From: Brevinematales bacterium
GTDB lineage: Bacteria; Spirochaetota; Brevinematia; Brevinematales; GWF1-51-8
Length of the DNA: 64,000 bases
Assembly (NCBI GenBank): GCA_020059465.1
Contig: JAGVBZ010000035.1
Span: 78,428 to 142,427, forward strand
Direction: 5' to 3'
Position 1 is the first letter of the stretch; every line of letters starts with the position of its first letter. Shown here in pieces: positions 63,029 through 64,000 of the stretch. The notes below the pieces were generated by a model. That model did no database searches. It was given only the letters and a program-made list of their open reading frames with translations, and was not told the DNA's origin. The position numbers and the translations under genes were made by a program.

Positions 63029-63394
63029 TTACTTGGAGACGGAAAAACTTGCGTCATACGGACCCCAGCTCCCGGATGTAACGCCGTTGCGTTCGGTTCC
63101 GGTATAAGCATCCTTTCCGTCAAGGAATTCAACGGTAAAGGTGCCGCCCTTTTCGAAGGAAATTATTCCCGCGTGGACTGCTGCGGTCGCGAGGGATGAA
63201 TCGATAGTATAAACATCGGTTCCCCATAGATTCGAAGCAAACCCTCCCCCTTCAACTGAAAAAACCATCTTTTTTCCAGGATTTCCGTTAAAATCAGTTC
63301 CTTTGGTACTCCAGTCGATCTTTGTCGAAACGGTACAGGAAGCGATAAACACTGAAATGACCGTGAAAACAAGAACCTTCAACATTCCCTTCAT
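63029..63394 (-). CDS. LCCL-domain lipoprotein
   Basis: Lipoprotein of 121 residues. The ATG at 63394 has GGAGGG upstream; the frame beyond it to 63436 crosses the promoter. The signal sequence ends in the lipobox IASC (Cys20). The mature part is a compact LCCL-like domain: LWGTDVYTIDSSLATAAVHAG, then GGTFTVEFLDG and YTGTERNGVTSGSWGPY. The conserved LCCL cysteines are missing (LATAAVHAG where C-x-AA-x-HAG is usual). LCCL domains are best known from eukaryotic extracellular proteins. Probably faces the periplasm or surface; ligand unknown. Confidence 0.82.
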   Translation of the reverse strand: MKGMLKVLVFTVISVFIASCTVSTKIDWSTKGTDFNGNPGKKMVFSVEGGGFASNLWGTDVYTIDSSLATAAVHAGIISFEKGGTFTVEFLDGKDAYTGTERNGVTSGSWGPYDASFSVSK

Positions 63395-63419
63395 ATATCC
63401 CTCCAAAAATTGGTAATCT

Positions 63420-63447
63420 ATTCTAAAACACAACAAGAATATTGCAA
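63420..63447 (-). promoter_or_regulatory. Promoter of the LCCL lipoprotein gene
   Basis: Minus strand: TTGCAA at 63447-63442, 16-bp spacer, TAGAAT at 63425-63420. Confidence 0.55.
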
Positions 63448-63471
63448 GCCCTGATATGACTTACGAAAGGA

Positions 63472-64000
63472 CTACATTCCCTTGATTCGTATATCTTTAT
63501 CGTCCGCGAGCACGCAGACCCCGTTCATATCGTCGACGCTGATCTGCCGTTTCCCCCGGTTGATGATCAGCGAGTTTGTGACATGGGTGAGCAAAACGTT
63601 CCCGTCTATGAAGTTGCCGTTTTCGTCGCTCGGCAGATATTTGCGGAAATCCCCCAACCCTCTGATGAATTGAAAGACCGCGTCGGTACGCGCAACCATT
63701 ACATCGTCGAGCTTCGGTATCATAGACAGGAAACTTCTTTCCTCAAGGGTTTTTATCACATCGCGTATAACTGTATTGATCGCCCGCTTATCCTTCCATG
63801 CGTCCACGAGAAGGAAAAAGAGTTCCTGAAGTTCTTCCGACGCTTCGGAAAAATATTTCATCAGCTTGACGACATTGAAACAGAATACGCCCGCCGGACC
63901 GAGCGAACGCAAATTCGGATCTTTCTGCTTTTCGAGCGAATAACTCCCCGGCATCAGGATACGGTCGAGGGCGAAAAATGAGCCCGAACGCTTTTTTATC
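63472..64000 (-). CDS. Hypothetical protein (5' end cut)
   Basis: C-terminal part of an unrecognised protein, at least 175 residues. The frame stays open through the window edge, and the segment RSGSFFALDRILMPGSY before the first internal ATG reads as coding, so the real start is outside. Features: a helical stretch FSEASEELQELFFLLVDAW, then RTDAVFQFIRGLGDFRKYL, and a C-terminal beta-rich part with LTHVTNSLIINRGKRQISVDD. No signal or catalytic motif is recognised. It is co-directional with the LCCL lipoprotein but separated by that gene's promoter. Confidence 0.6.
   Translation of the reverse strand, partial: IKKRSGSFFALDRILMPGSYSLEKQKDPNLRSLGPAGVFCFNVVKLMKYFSEASEELQELFFLLVDAWKDKRAINTVIRDVIKTLEERSFLSMIPKLDDVMVARTDAVFQFIRGLGDFRKYLPSDENGNFIDGNVLLTHVTNSLIINRGKRQISVDDMNGVCVLADDKDIRIKGM

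Overview
This window comes from an uncultured-looking, anaerobic, double-membraned (diderm) bacterium of moderate GC. Anaerobic signs are HydF for [FeFe]-hydrogenase maturation, a flavodoxin/ferredoxin fusion, a radical SAM enzyme and a PaaK-type ligase. Diderm signs are a giant SprA-like outer-membrane protein, predicted outer-membrane barrels and several lipoproteins. The many TPR proteins and relaxed lipoboxes are compatible with a spirochaete-related lineage. No rRNA or marker phylogeny is available here, so that placement is an inference.

Layout. 1-16 kb: a cut Sir2 deacetylase, then minus-strand housekeeping genes: nitroreductase, acyl-CoA synthetase, TPR lipoprotein, transglycosylase-like protein, phenylacetate-CoA ligase, AddB-like nuclease, ABC-F ATPase, then pyrB-recJ-holB, with one small Cys-rich plus-strand gene. 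16-20.4 kb: a tight four-gene envelope operon (two predicted barrels, a TPR lipoprotein, a CsgG/LpoB-like protein with an Ig-like tail). 20.5-25.1 kb: ilvD and two secreted TPR proteins. 25.1-29.2 kb: split transketolase, cytoplasmic GH13 and recX. 29.3-38.5 kb: a lipoprotein, an EF-G-like GTPase and the SprA-like protein. 38.5-41.4 kb: a small protein, RNase P RNA, a divergent sigma-70-like protein and a LysM/degenerate-M23 protein. 41.6-45.4 kb: a P-type ATPase behind a structured RNA leader, then seven tRNA genes (Pro, Arg, His, Arg, Lys, Leu, Gly in transcription order). 45.4-48.6 kb: methyltransferase, anti-sigma-type ATPase, secreted GH13. 48.6-57.5 kb: minus-strand cluster of polysaccharide deacetylase, aspA, hydF, an EFR1-type flavodoxin-ferredoxin, six tandem paralogous secreted proteins and a radical SAM-SPASM enzyme. 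57.5-64 kb: an AT-rich gap with short repeats, a membrane protein, glycosyltransferase, mutS2, an EEP-family hydrolase, an LCCL-domain lipoprotein and a cut hypothetical gene.

The best candidate for an undescribed system is 48610-53971. Six tandem paralogs share a cytoplasmic N-terminal motif (M-x-F-x-I, then R/H/Q and Y) ahead of the export signal, and a conserved core (EF-x-AD-x-Y[ND] followed by A-[YVF]-E-[WF]). They are followed 2 nt later by a radical SAM-SPASM gene and preceded by a possible electron donor. Second is a promoter-anchored structured leader RNA (44466-44550) upstream of a small membrane protein and a cation P-type ATPase. Third is a divergent sigma-70-like gene whose stop codon overlaps the 5' end of rnpB.

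No CRISPR array, insertion sequence, integrase or phage gene was seen.
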